A DNA stretch of 64,000 bases. It comes from Typha latifolia (lineage: Eukaryota > Streptophyta > Magnoliopsida > Poales > Typhaceae). The DNA is taken from contig CM034110.1 in NCBI GenBank assembly GCA_019914945.1, positions 3,415,001 through 3,479,000 on the forward strand, in the 5' to 3' direction. The position numbers were made by a program, and so were the translations under genes. The notes below the pieces were generated by a model. That model was not told where the DNA came from, ran no database searches, and worked only from the letters and a program-made list of their open reading frames with translations. This document shows positions 44,232-55,631 of the stretch, piece by piece; positions within the stretch are counted from its first letter, which is position 1; each line of letters begins with the position of its first letter.

Positions 44232-46643
44232 ATAGTAACGCCCCCGCCCGGCACGGGCACATGCACGCCAACACGCTCGCACGGCACGCGCGGCTCACAC
44301 GATAGGACGGGCGAGGCCCGTCACGCACAGATTCACTCATGTGCACATATAATTATGACATCATCAAATAATATATGCTAATATATCCATGCTCGCATAA
44401 TCCAACACCAAATTAATCATACTATCAATCAAATAAACCTATTAATATATGAATATCCAAGTCTATAATAATATACACTAAACCACTACATAATCTGGCA
44501 AGACCCACATAGGCCACGACAAACCATTAAGATATAAGTAAACAACTAATACACGAATACACTATAATCTGACATGTATGATGACATATAGAATATCATG
44601 TCATGAATGAGTATATGAATGTATTCTCAATAATATATAAATAAAAAATAGATAATATGTCATAACTAATAAAAGTATATAATCCTTGACAATGAATAAA
44701 TAAATCTCTATGTCATACTATCATCATAACTCTCTCTTAAATACGACACATAAGGCATGCCGACTATGACCATACTATTGTACCAAATTCAACCATATAT
44801 GATGTATATTGACCACTCAATAATTAGGTAATTAGATGATAATGAAATCATATGCATTTCTCAACATCTCAGTCATCAATGTCAGCTCTATATGTCATCA
44901 TCATACTAGACCACTGTGCATAGTCAATACTCATTACCTAGTCTCAACATCATGCCCGAAGGCTTAGAGCATACTCTATCACCCGCAAGGAGTATCTCAA
45001 ATATAACCATACCTACCACTTGCTAGGGTATCAACATCTATCCAGACCGGGCACCCTTCTAGCTAATAGAAATCTCGCGAGGATAACTAGCCACATATGA
45101 CCTAGCAAATGACATGTGTTCGAATGTCTGCTGCGCACACAAACTAACAACATTGGACGTAAAGCCACAAGATTATGACTATGTCAAGCGATCAATCATT
45201 CACCAAGCGTGTCTTAACCCTTGCGCCCACTCGGGTATCCTCACACTTTCTATTAACTATCCTATCAATCATATTTTATGTTTTTCTTCTAAATGACAAA
45301 TCATATGCATATATCTAGTACGATAACAAGTCACTACATAACAAAAATTTAGGTGGAATAGGAATCATGAGAAAAATGATACAATGTAGTCAACACATGT
45401 ATACCCATGCCAATCTATCACATGCATACTCAAGCTACAAATTAACTGGACATAATTATAACAGTATAGTCATCTTTAATCATCTCTATTTTTCATCATC
45501 ATACTCATATCCAAGATCAACCTAATTACATGCATGATAAAAATATGCTGGAGTGTAATTATCTATAGATAAAGACATATTATCATGGTGGAGTGCAAAA
45601 CATGCATATACATAAATATATAATATATCCTAATTTGAGAAAAGTATCTAGGGGATAAGACTACTCACATCTTATCAGAAGACCCAACACACGTATCCCT
45701 CAGGTCCATCAATCAACTACCACTCATCGCCATCCCCGGGGTCTCAAATAAAGGGGTTCGGAGTCTGAAAATGTTTAAGTAACATAAAGTTAGTTGTTTA
45801 TGCAATTAAAATCCATTCGAGTAAATATGATATTTTACTAGGTTTAAAATTGATTATATTCATAGGATAAATTTAATTGTGATAATATTAATATGCTATT
45901 ACCATAATTTATATTTATTTAATAAAAAGCCTAGTTTGCTAAGTATAGAATAAGTAATAAGTAAATAGTAATTTACCTCCTTTTTGTAAATAACCAAAGA
46001 TGACTATATATATATAATTTCATAAAAATATAATTATAAAAAATAATGGTATTAATACTTATTTTGTAATACCTACTCTTATTTAATTAGTCAAAAATTA
46101 TACGCAAAATAGTTATTATCCTATTATACAAAAATAATATGCAAGTCTAGTATTCCATTTTATAGAAACTATTAGACAATAATAATATACTAAAAATAGT
46201 TATATAAAATATAAATATAAATGTAAGATTATTATCAATAAGACTACATATATTAATCTAATGAATAATAACTAAAGTATAATTAAATTTATAGGCAATA
46301 CTTATAATTAAAATTAATAAATTATTATACTAAAAAAACTTAGTAAAATTATATTACTAAGTGTAAATTATCAAAATAATTAATTATCTAAATAGACTAA
46401 TTTACCTAACATTAGAAAATAATTATATAAAAAACAATGATCCTCTTTGCTAGTGCTAGGTCGAGCCCAGCACTGTTGCAGCAAGAGGTGGAGGAGGAAC
46501 CGAGAATGTTGAAGAAGAAGAAAGGAAGAAGAAAAGAAAGAAAGAAAGAAACGAAGGAAAAAAGACGAAGAGAAGAGAAAGAGGAGGGAAAGGAGCTCAT
46601 CGACGCTTGAGGACGGCGGCGACGATGGTAGGCTAGGCTCGGC

Positions 46644-46683
<40 letters not shown>

Positions 46684-46831
46684 AAGAGAGGCAGCGGAGG
46701 GGAAAAGGGCATCAGCGCCAAGGCCCGCCACGGCCAGCTAGCCATAATCGCCACGCAAGCTACTTCATGTCACATGGGCACAAAGCTAGCCACGTCATGC
46801 CAATTTTTTTTTTTAAGGTTGGGTTGTTACA
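44232..46831 (-). mobile_element. L-family LTR L3, full length (2.6 kb)
   Basis: The minus-strand start is TGTAACAACCCAACC (46831). The end at 44232 is GGCGGGGGCGTTACT, a mutated form of GTTACA. The order is GC/CT-rich start (46440-46740), AT-rich body, degenerate hairpin repeats and G-box terminus. Short frames in the purine-rich part are artefacts. A family with TGTAAC...GTTACA ends and LTRs over 2 kb fits Tekay/Del-type chromoviruses; this is a tentative placement. Confidence 0.75.
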
Positions 46832-49624
46832 ATAATAAACTATCAAGATACAACTAAAATAATTGATACGTGAGTACACTATAATCTGACGTGTATTACA
46901 CAAATCATCGTCTGATATAATAAAAATACAAATATAACAAACAACGATACAACTCGATTTCAATATAAAATATTATCTATACCGTCACGTACCTATAGCT
47001 CACCTCATCATTCTAAAATATCTTCTAAGGATATCTCAAATTGCTATCACGTACCACATATCTGAGAGGGCTAGAAAAGAAATAAAAAGAGTTATGAGCA
47101 AAAGGGTCAGTGAATAGACCTTACCCTAAATTAGTGATGCCAAATAGAAAGTAAATCATATACTGGATAATATTAATCAAAAAGAGTATTATGTCATTAA
47201 TGAGTATATAAATGTATCCACAATAATATATAATTGTATAGTAGATATCATGTCATAACTAATCACATATATATTTCTCGACAATGTATAAATAAATCAC
47301 CATATCATACAATTATCATAACTCTCTCTCAAATTTGACACATATGATACATGCCAATCATGACTATGCTATGATATCAAATGCAACCACAAATTATGTA
47401 TATTGACAACTCGATAATCAGGTATATCAGATGAAAATAAAATCATATGCATTTCTCAATATCTCAATTATCAATATTATCATTGAATGTAATTATCATA
47501 TTAGACCACTGTGCACAATCAACACGCATTACCCGGTCTCATCATTATGCCCGAAGGCTTAGAGCATACTCTGCCATCCACAACGAGTATCTCAATCATA
47601 ACCATATGCCGTCATCTGCTAAGAGTATCAACATCTATCCAAACCGGACACCATTCTAGCTGATAGATACACATGAGGATAACTCGCCACATATGCCCTA
47701 GCGAACGGCATATGTCCAAATGTCTACTGCGCACATAGACTAACGACCTCGAACATAAGGCCACAGGATCGCGACTATGTCGAGCGATCAACAATCCACC
47801 AAGCACGTTCTAACTCTCGCTCCTACTCGGGTATCCTCACGCTTTCTATCAACTATCCTATTAATCAGATTTCATACTTTCCTTCTAAATGATAGATCAT
47901 ATGCATTTTATCCAGTACTATAATAAATCATGCTTATTAAGAATTTAGATGGAAAAGGAGTCAAAAAAATATATGATGCGCTAAAATCTCTAATGGTACA
48001 TGGATCACATGCATACTCATGCTAGTCTATCACATGCATACTCATGTTATACATCAACTAAACATAAAATCATAATAGTATAGTCATCTCTAATCATCTC
48101 TATATATCATCATCATGCTCATATCCAAGATCAGCCTAATTACATGTATGATAAAATATTCTCGACTATAATCATTTCTAGATAAAGTCATATAATCATA
48201 CTGGAGGCCAAAACATGCATGTACATAATATATAATATAACCTAATTTGAGAAAGACGTCTATGGGATAATACTACTCACCGTCTGATAAGAGGATACAA
48301 AATACGTATCCCTTATATCCGCCAACCGAGGGTCAACTCATCGCTAACAAGGTCCACGGGGTCTCACATAAGCGGTTCAGGATATGAACATGTTTAGGTA
48401 ACATAAAGTTAGTCGTTTATCCAATTATAATCTGTTCGAATAAAATATGATATTTTATTGGGTTTAAAATTAATTAGATTCATAGGATAAATTTAATTAT
48501 GATAATATTAATATTCTATTACTATAATTTATATTTATTTACTAAAAATCCTAGTTTGCTAATTATGGAATAAATAATATGTACACAATATATATGTTTT
48601 AATAAAAATATAATTATGAAAATAATATTGTTAAAAATTATTTTGTATTTCCTACTCTTATTTAATTAATCATAAATTATACGCAAAATAGTCATTATCC
48701 TATTATACAAAAATAATATGCAAGCTTAATATTCGATTTTATAGGAAGTAGTAGATACTAAAAATAGTTATATGAAATATAAATATAAATATAAGATTAT
48801 TATCAATAAGACTGCATGTATCAATCTAATAAATAATAACTAAACCATGAATAATTTATAGGCAATATTTATAATTATAACTAATAAATTATTATACTAA
48901 AAATACTTAGTAAAATTATATTAGTGAGTGTAAATTATCAAAATAACTAATTATCTAAATAAACTAATTTACCTAAGATTAGAAAATAATTATATAATTA
49001 ACTAAAAAGAAAAAAAATAATCCTCTTTGCTATAGTGTTAGGCTGAGCCAAACAACTGTTGCAGGAGGAGGAGGAGGAGGAGGAACCAAGAAGGGAGAAC
49101 AAGAAAGAAGGAAGAAGAGAAAAGAGAGAGAGAGAGGAGGGGAAGGAGGAGAGTCGAGCCGGCGGGGACGGGCTTGACCGCTGCTAGCCAGCTAACAATC
49201 GGCCTCTCGCCGACGGCTCGGTTCCGGCAAACCTGAGAGAGAAAGAGGAAGAAAAGGAGAGAAAGGGGGGCGAGAAGGAGGAAGGGGAAGAGGAAAAGTC
49301 GTTCACTGGCGCTCGGTGAAGGTGGTAGCTGAGGCGGCAGGCCGGCAAGTTCTAAGGATGGCGACGGTAGGTCAGTGTTAGTAAGAAGAGGGAAAAGAGA
49401 GAGAGTGAGAGAGAGAACGCGACGGGAGACCGTTTTAGAGAGAGAGAGGCGTTGTGGGGGGAGGGGGGACGGTGGTGGCGGCTGGGTGGGGCCCACCGTG
49501 GCTAGCTGGCCTAAACTAGCTGGTCGGGCTTGCAATGTATGGCGCCCCCATGCAGCACCAAGCTGCTTGGGTGGCGCTACACGTCGTGCCCAAAGTTAAA
49601 TTTTTTTATTTTTTGGTTATTACA
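46832..49624 (-). mobile_element. L-family LTR L4, reverse, end-truncated
   Basis: The start on the minus strand is TGTAATAACC (49624). The CT-rich leader corresponds to 49060-49480. It lacks the last approximately 400 bp including the G-box terminus, ending at 46832 directly against L3, which probably inserted into it or recombined with it. Confidence 0.7.
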
Positions 49625-50293
49625 TGATATCTACTATACATTCATATATTATTGAGGATACATTTATATATTCATTCATGACATAATGTTCTTTCTAATT
49701 CATATTATCCAATATATGATTTACTCTTTGTTTAGCATTACAGATTTGGTGTAATATCTATTCACCAAGCCTTTAGCTCATGACTCTCTTTATTTCTTTT
49801 CTAATACCCTCAGATATATAGCACGTGATAGTAACTTGATATATCTTGAGAAGATATTTAGAGCAATGATGAGGTGAGTTATAGGTGCGAGATGGTATAG
49901 ATGATAATTTATATAGAAATTAAGTTGTACTATTATTTGATATTTCTACTCCTTTGTATTAGACAATGATTTGTATAATACATGTTAAATTATATTGTAC
50001 TCCTGTGGTTAGTGATTATAAGTTGTATCTTGATGGTTTGTCGTGGCCTTGTGTGGGCCCGCTAGATTATGACTTGCAAGATTATGTAGTTGTCTAGTAT
50101 AGTTATTGTGGATTTAGATATGAATATGTTAACAGGTTTAACTTAATGTTGTCATGATTTTATTTGTGATGGATTGTGTGTACACATAGGTATATTTGTG
50201 CGTGACGGGCCCCGCCCATCCTGTCACGTCTGCTTGTGTGTGCCGTACGAACGTGTGGGCGTGCACATGCCCGTGCCAAGTAAGGGCATTACA
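49625..50293 (+). mobile_element. 3' end of an L-family LTR (L5)
   Basis: It aligns with the last 700 bp of L1 and L2: GATTTACTC..TTTAGCATTAC, CTAATACCCTCAGATATATAG, then a GC-rich terminus, ending GGGCATTACA. It is broken at 49625 by L4. Confidence 0.72.
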
Positions 50294-50399
50294 ATCTCGA
50301 TGCCATAGATCTGGTTATTGGCACGGTATCCGAGGAATGGTGGATCTAGTTATTGGCATGGTATCCGAGCGTCCATTACCCGATCAAGCTCAAATGTAG
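50294..50399 (+). other. Possible internal leader after L5
   Basis: Two copies of a TCTAGTTATTGGCATGGTATCCGAG-like stretch of about 45 bp lie here. They resemble a duplicated primer-site region (TGGTATCCGAGC), but the match is weak. Confidence 0.35.
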
Positions 50400-51099
50400 A
50401 GAAGCAATTCGCACTGTCGGAGTAAAACATTCTCTAAATATTATGTCGTAGTCAAAAAATTACAAAACTAGTTGAGATCGTTCCGTATCTTCCTGACCTA
50501 AGTTTATTTATATTTTCTCCCTTTACAGATTCTGACTGTAGCTAGGACAAAAATAGACAGTGTTACGATGGAGGTGGAAATGATGGATGATGGTGATGGA
50601 TATGGTGGCATGAGCTGCTGTTGGGAGAAGGATGAAGGGGGAAAAGGTGGTCGAGATCTCAAGGAGGAGAGAGGACCCGACAATCGAGGGGGATTAGGAG
50701 TAACCGGCATCGAGGTGGGCACATTGCTAGGGTTTGAGCGAGGAAGGAGAAGAGTTAAAGTAGAGGAAGAAGGAAGTAAAACACAATATTCATTGATTAC
50801 CACAAATAGGTTGCTTCCACATATTAAAAGGCTTACTTAACAAGCAAAACTAACAAATGATAAACTTGGAAATAAGGCATTCTCACCGAGCACGTTCAAA
50901 CGCACAATTAGCATTCTCTATATGTGCAAAAGTTTGCAGGCGTTCAAATAGGTGCATTCGAACGCGACGTTCTTATGTTCGAACACAACGGCCAGAATTC
51001 TTACTTTTTGAAGAAAACTAAAACGAACAAAATAATAAAAGAGTTCATAGGTCGTATCCATACACGAGATGACTCAGCGTGGTCCAAATCACATCGCCA
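50400..51099 (-). mobile_element. Diverged reverse gypsy LTR (solo or truncated)
   Basis: It aligns on the minus strand to the E1-type LTR (TTACAAAACTAG...TTCCGTATC near 50460-50490) and has a degraded CGTTCGAACG cluster at 50893-50990. Its outer end (51060-51099) resembles the opposite-strand start TGATACGATTCGGACTTCACC of the E4-type LTR, so it links the two LTR groups. No duplication was found. Confidence 0.65.
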
Positions 51100-51294
51100 A
51101 TTATATAAAATAATATGTAAGCTTAATATTTCTTTCAAAAAACCTAGTAGAAAATAATAAGATGCTAAAAATAATTATATAAACATGAATATTAGATTTT
51201 TATCGATATAACTATATGTATTAAGCTAATAACAATGCCTAAACTATAGGTACATTTATATACAAATATTTATAATTATATTTCTTCAAATATT
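51100..51294 (-). mobile_element. L-family LTR L6, first part
   Basis: AT-rich sequence matching the body of L3 and L4 on the minus strand (ATATAAAATAATATGTAAGCTTA). It is split by E4, whose ATATT duplication ends at 51294. It continues at 56543-57223. Confidence 0.68.
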
Positions 51295-52232
51295 TGATAT
51301 GATTCGGACTTCACCGACGTCGTCTCGAGCATGGATTCACTTTAGGAGTGTTTTTATTTCATGTTTTAGTGTTTAATTTCCATTAAAATAAGTTTTCTGT
51401 AAGTCGCGTTGGAACGCGGGTGGAGTGAGTTCGAACGCAGTTTGTGAACGGGGTTGTGAACGTGGTGAAGAGAATGTACTGTGCGTTCAAACGCACTGTG
51501 AACGTCTGCATTGCGTTCGCAAATACCGACAGGCGCGTTCGATCGCGCATTCGAACGCCTGCATCGCGTTCGCAAATCCAGAAGAGCGAACTCGGTGCGT
51601 TCAAACGCGGTCAACGAAAATTATGTTTTTAGGGTTAATTTGAGTTGTTGGTTAGCCTATAAAAGGATGTGGTAGGCAACCAAATTGACGATTAATTATT
51701 GAGATTGAGTTTTGCCTTGCCTCCTTCGTCTTCTTCGTTCCCGTTCTCTCAATCCCCGGCAACGCCGCTTCTAACCTCCCTCGTCTGGCTAATCACCCTA
51801 GTCCCTTAGGGGTGGCCCTCTTCTCCCCCTTCGTCCAATCTATCCAACACTTGCCCTAATCCTTCCATCAACCACAACCCTTCCACCATCACTTTTCACC
51901 GGTGCTACCACATTAACGCCGGTCCACCTTCAACCACCATTACCTAGGATCACGTGCCTCCATCCACGGATCCAAAACAGACCATTGTCCACAAATCGGA
52001 CGATATCTCGAGATCCCCACATCCGATTCGCCTGCAACTAGATTTGTTGGAAAGCTCTTTTCTTGGGCTACAATATATTCGACGGCGGCATATTTCGGGA
52101 TCTTATTTCAAAGTTCCGTGCCAGATCTAGTCCAGATCAAGAATTGGAAGAGATGGTCGATCTCTTCACCAAAAAGGCAAGATCGTATCAAGCTGGTATC
52201 AGAGCTCCATAGCCAGAGGCGTGATCGTACCA
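51295..52232 (+). repeat. 5' LTR of gypsy E4, one extra PBS unit
   Basis: It is 938 bp, starting TGATATGATT and ending GATCGTACCA. A complete 42-bp unit with its own TGGTATCAGAGC (52194-52205) lies inside the LTR just before the true end. Confidence 0.95.
51405..51664 (+). promoter_or_regulatory. E4 LTR promoter: CGTTCGAACG cluster and TATA box
   Basis: About ten CGTTCGAACG-like palindromes or half-sites lie at 51405-51610, then TTTAGGGTTAATTTGAG and TATAAAA at 51658-51664 (CCTATAAAAGG). The 3' LTR has the same layout with a shorter cluster (55743-55900) and a mutated box TATTAAAG near 55943. Transcription would start about 30 bp after the box; this is inference. Confidence 0.75.
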
Positions 52233-52235
52233 AGC

Positions 52236-52247
52236 TGGTATCAGAGC
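52236..52247 (+). other. Primer-binding site, gypsy E4
   Basis: TGGTATCAGAGC begins three bases after the LTR end and is an exact initiator tRNA-Met type. A decoy copy lies 42 bp upstream inside the LTR. Confidence 0.92.
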
Positions 52248-52273
52248 CACCGTTTCTCAGACAAGCGCTTCCA

Positions 52274-52828
52274 ATGACGACAACCAGATCCATGGCTGCA
52301 CGGCGAGATGATGAAGAAGAGATTCTCCCAATAGAGAAGGGAGAAACGATTGCAGGGACTTCCACCCGTGGAACCGCCCGATCTAATCAGAATACGGAAG
52401 AACCTAGCGTTCAAGCCGTGTTGAGGTCTCTTTCAGAGCAAATGGCCATCAACAACCAGATGATGATGGAAATGATGCGGGAACTGCAGACGACAAGGGA
52501 AGCAATGGCGAACGGGAAAGCACCATCGACCCCACAACGTGAGTCGACCCCCTTGAACCCACTGCCACCGGTTCAACCTTTGCAACCACAAGAGCCGCTG
52601 CTACCACCACCCTATGGGCAGAGGCAAGCAAGGATGGTTACACCAGGTCCAGTTGCAGGTGAACCCATCCGACGGGTGAACCACTATGGAGACCGCCTTG
52701 GAGATCAAGATCCGTGGGTGGGTCAATATGATCCGGAACCACGGCAAGTTAATCAAAACCGAAGGAGGGATCATCAACCCTTCATGGTGCATCCTCCCCC
52801 GGTTAGACAAGGACATGATCCGAAATGA
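52274..52828 (+). CDS. gag N-terminal frame of gypsy E4
   Basis: The ATG at 52274 was chosen because the same start context (CTTCC(A/T)ATGACGACAAC) recurs in C, N and A. The 184-residue frame has MTTTRSMAARRDDEEE, a Gln/Met-rich helix (LSEQMAINNQMMMEMM), a proline-rich segment (LNPLPPVQPLQPQEPLLPPP) and RRVNHYGDRLGDQDPW. It ends at a stop after GHDPK, where the homologous gag continues in another frame at about 52840. Gag packages the element RNA. This piece alone lacks the core and the zinc knuckle. Confidence 0.8.
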   Translation: MTTTRSMAARRDDEEEILPIEKGETIAGTSTRGTARSNQNTEEPSVQAVLRSLSEQMAINNQMMMEMMRELQTTREAMANGKAPSTPQRESTPLNPLPPVQPLQPQEPLLPPPYGQRQARMVTPGPVAGEPIRRVNHYGDRLGDQDPWVGQYDPEPRQVNQNRRRDHQPFMVHPPPVRQGHDPK

Positions 52829-53750
52829 GACAATGGCATCCGTGGACAAGTCGTGCGTCTCGAATTCCCCAAGTTCAAAGGTGGCGACCCGATCGATTAG
52901 TTGTATAGGGCGGAGCAATTCTTTGCATACCAAGGAACGGCGGAAGAGTACAAGGTGACGCTTGCGAGCTTCCACCTTGAGGATGCGGCGCTTCATTGGT
53001 TTCGAGCAGCCAATGCCACTGAGGCTATCGAAACTTGGGCTGAATTTTACGCCGATATCACACGGCGATTTGGAGCATCGGGATATGAAGACTTTGATAC
53101 TCTCCTCTCAAAGACGGTGCAAAAGACCACAGTTGGGTCATACTAAGAAGAATTTGAGAGGATTAGTAGCCGATGTCATCCACCATGGACGGATCAGCAA
53201 CTTTGCAGCACCTTCATCTCCGGGCTGCGTGGTGACATACAAGCCGATGTGAGGGCTTTAAGGCCTAGAACCTGAAAGGAGGCCTTCGAAGATGCGGTGC
53301 TTATGAAAGACAAACATAGGGCCATGAAGATACACCTGAAGCAGAGTTGGACAAGCCAAGGAAGCCGCAATCAAGCTTAACCAAACATAGCGGCGGGAAA
53401 TACTATCGGAGTACCAAGGGTTGCTGCTATAGTGGTACCTTCTCGAGCACCCTTGAAGCCATCCCAAGATGTGAAGTATGCACCTAGAGGTCCGGGACGA
53501 GCACTCACACCAGCCCAAGTAGAAGAAAGAAGAGCCAAGGGCCTATGCTTTCGTTGTGATGAGAAGTTTGTACCCGGGCATCGCTGCGCTAAACCGATGG
53601 AATCGATGATGCTAATGGATGGATTGGAGGAAGCGGAGGACGAGTTTGCAGTTGAAGGTGCAGATGTGGCTGGACATCATGGAGAAGAAGCTGAGCAACC
53701 CGTGGAGGACATGATAGCCGAAATCTCCCTCCACACCTATTCGGGGACAC
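52829..53750 (+). pseudogene. gag core and zinc knuckle of gypsy E4 (broken)
   Basis: RLEFPKFKGGDPID is followed by a TAG where TGG is expected (near 52898), then LYRAEQFFAYQGTAEEYK, LASFHLEDAALHWFRAAN and GASGYEDFDTLLSKTVQKTT. A TAA replaces a CAA near 53144 and a stop interrupts TLKEAFEDAVL near 53273. The zinc knuckle CFRCDEKFVPGHRC is near 53550, followed by an acidic linker. A one-base shift near 53750 separates this frame from protease-integrase. Confidence 0.85.
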
Positions 53751-53753
53751 AGT

Positions 53754-55214
53754 GTGCCAAAGACCTTGCGGGTGAACGGGGTAGTCAAGAAAACCACAGT
53801 GAGAATCTTGATTGACACCGGGTCCACCCACAACTTCATTGACAAGAGGCTCCTTAGGAAGATTGGGCTCGAGTCGGAACCCACGGAAGGGTTCGATGTG
53901 ACGATCGGAGATGGCACCACATTGCGAGCATATTTTATTTGTGGAGGTGTGGAATTGAAGGTGCAAGGCCAAACTTTCACATTGGACCTTTACTCGTTGG
54001 CCTTGCGAGGTGCCGACATTGTTTTGGGGACCCAATGGCTTCGAAGCTTGGGGCCCGTGACATTTGATTTTACAAGCCTCACATTGACGTTTTGGAGAAA
54101 TGACAAGAGAGTGCTGCTAGATGGAAGCCAACCGCTGCTTGAACTTCCAAATGAAGGGGTCGCAAGGGAGCTCGCTTCTTTCTCAGCGCCCACCTTTCCT
54201 TTCTTCTCAGATCTGCGGAGAGCTAGTGCAGAGGATAGTGAGCTGGTCCAACTCATGGAGGAGTTGAGAGAGAACCCCTCAAGCCACCCCGAGCACGAGG
54301 AGCGCGATGGGTTAGTACTAGAGTGCGGGCGAATCAAGGTACCCCAGAACGAAGAGCTACGGAGACTATTGATGGCACACTTCCATGAAGGGGTATTACG
54401 TACCTACAAGCAGCTGGCCCAAAACTGTACATGGACAGCGATGAAGACGGACGTGAAGAAGTATGTGCGTGAATGTCAAATCTGTCAACGAGTTAAATCG
54501 GAGGCACTCAAGCCTAGCGGGCTGCTACAACCACTACCTATACCAGAGCGTATTTGGGAGGATATCTCCATGGACTTTATCGAGGGGCTGCCGGAGGTTC
54601 GGGGACAATCGGTGGTGTTTGTTGTGGTGGATAGACTGAGCAAATATGCTCATTTCATAACATTGTCTCACCCGTTTTCAGCAAAAAGGGTTGCTGAAAT
54701 TTTTGTTCGGGAAGTGGCACGCTTGCATGGGATGCCTAGGACGATCGTGTCAGACCGGGATCGCATCTTCATCAGTGAGTTTTGGTCCGAGTTCTTCAGA
54801 TTGCAAGGGACTCAAATCAACCTGAGTTCAGCTTATCACCCCGAGACGGATGGCCAAACCGAGGTGGTGAATCGCGGACTGGAGCAATACTTGCGATGCT
54901 TTGTAGCGGAACGACCAAAGGATTGGGCCAAATTCCTTCCATGGGCTGAGTGGTCATACAATACTGCTCATCACTCTAGCATTGGCATGACCCCCTTTGA
55001 GGCGGTTTATGGGCGCACTCCCCCTGTCTTGCATGCCTATGATAGACTCGTGGCGGCAGATAGGACAGAGCTTGACTTGGAGCTTGCTGATCGAGATGAA
55101 ATATTGAGACTGCTCAAGACTCACCTAGCCACAGTCCAAAACTGCATGAAGCAAACTCATGACAAAGGCCGACGTGAGCGAGAATTTGAGGTGGATCAAT
55201 TGGTGTTCGTTTGA
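53754..55214 (+). CDS. Protease-integrase fusion frame of gypsy E4 (RT deleted)
   Basis: One open frame of 486 codons. Aspartic protease: ILIDTGSTHNF with catalytic Asp at about residue 21, and DIVLGTQWL near residue 90. After VLLDGSQP (about 125) the frame passes without RT or RNase H into ELASFSAPTFPFFSD. Integrase follows: zinc-region cysteines at about 241 and 244, and the catalytic triad D274 (SMDFIEG), D334 (VSDRDR) and E370 (GQTEVVN), which gives the D-x35-E spacing of active integrases. The frame runs through AEWSYNTAHHSSIGMTPFEA to FEVDQLVFV, where a TGA (55212-55214) replaces the usual CGA. The Met used is arbitrary because the natural product is a processed polyprotein. RT would be needed from another element. 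Confidence 0.9.
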   Translation: MPKTLRVNGVVKKTTVRILIDTGSTHNFIDKRLLRKIGLESEPTEGFDVTIGDGTTLRAYFICGGVELKVQGQTFTLDLYSLALRGADIVLGTQWLRSLGPVTFDFTSLTLTFWRNDKRVLLDGSQPLLELPNEGVARELASFSAPTFPFFSDLRRASAEDSELVQLMEELRENPSSHPEHEERDGLVLECGRIKVPQNEELRRLLMAHFHEGVLRTYKQLAQNCTWTAMKTDVKKYVRECQICQRVKSEALKPSGLLQPLPIPERIWEDISMDFIEGLPEVRGQSVVFVVVDRLSKYAHFITLSHPFSAKRVAEIFVREVARLHGMPRTIVSDRDRIFISEFWSEFFRLQGTQINLSSAYHPETDGQTEVVNRGLEQYLRCFVAERPKDWAKFLPWAEWSYNTAHHSSIGMTPFEAVYGRTPPVLHAYDRLVAADRTELDLELADRDEILRLLKTHLATVQNCMKQTHDKGRREREFEVDQLVFV

Positions 55215-55603
55215 GCTCAACCGTATCGGCAATCCACACTGAGACCAATTTTGAACCAAAAGTTGGGTTACAAGTACTACGGTCCGTACCGAGTGCTACA
55301 ACGAATCGATCCAGTAGCTTACCGGATGGACCTACCTGAAGGAACCAGGATACATTCGGTCTTTCATGTATCAGCATTAAAGGCCCAGATCGGGCCTAAC
55401 CATGTGGCGGGTTCGGCCTTACCCGAACTAATGGAGGAGGATGGCCCCACTGAACCGGTCTGAGTATTAGGCCGCAGGAGAAGACGCCATGGGACCAGAT
55501 TAGAGACTGAAGTGCTAATTGAGTGGCTCGGCAAATCTACTGACGAGTCTACCTGGGAGCTAGAGTCATATATCAGGGATCGCTTTCCAAACTTCAAACC
55601 TTG
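55215..55603 (+). pseudogene. Integrase C-terminus and chromodomain-like tail of E4
   Basis: After the TGA the frame continues AQPYRQSTLRPILNQKLGYK, YYGPYRVLQRI (GPY/F module) and GTRIHSVFHVSALKAQIG. A second TGA at 55461-55463 again replaces CGA. The tail RLETEVLIEWLGKSTDEST...ELESYIRDRFPNF has the spacing of a chromovirus group II chromodomain, and it ends before TTGAGGACAAGG. In related elements this domain targets integration to particular chromatin. Confidence 0.82.
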
Positions 55604-55631
55604 AGGACAAGGTTGCAGAAGTGTGGTGGAT

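Noticed and set aside
46380..46754. 124-codon minus-strand Ser/Leu-rich frame, and 165 codons at 49038-49535
   Set aside because: They come from the CT-rich leader of L-family LTRs, with simple sequence and no domain.
51405..51610. TTCGAA clusters as RNA polymerase III B-boxes or tRNA T-loops
   Set aside because: GTTCGAA matches the B-box core, but the following bases are ACGC rather than NTCC, no A-box or tRNA fold is seen, and a TATA box lies downstream. Kept only as a remote alternative.
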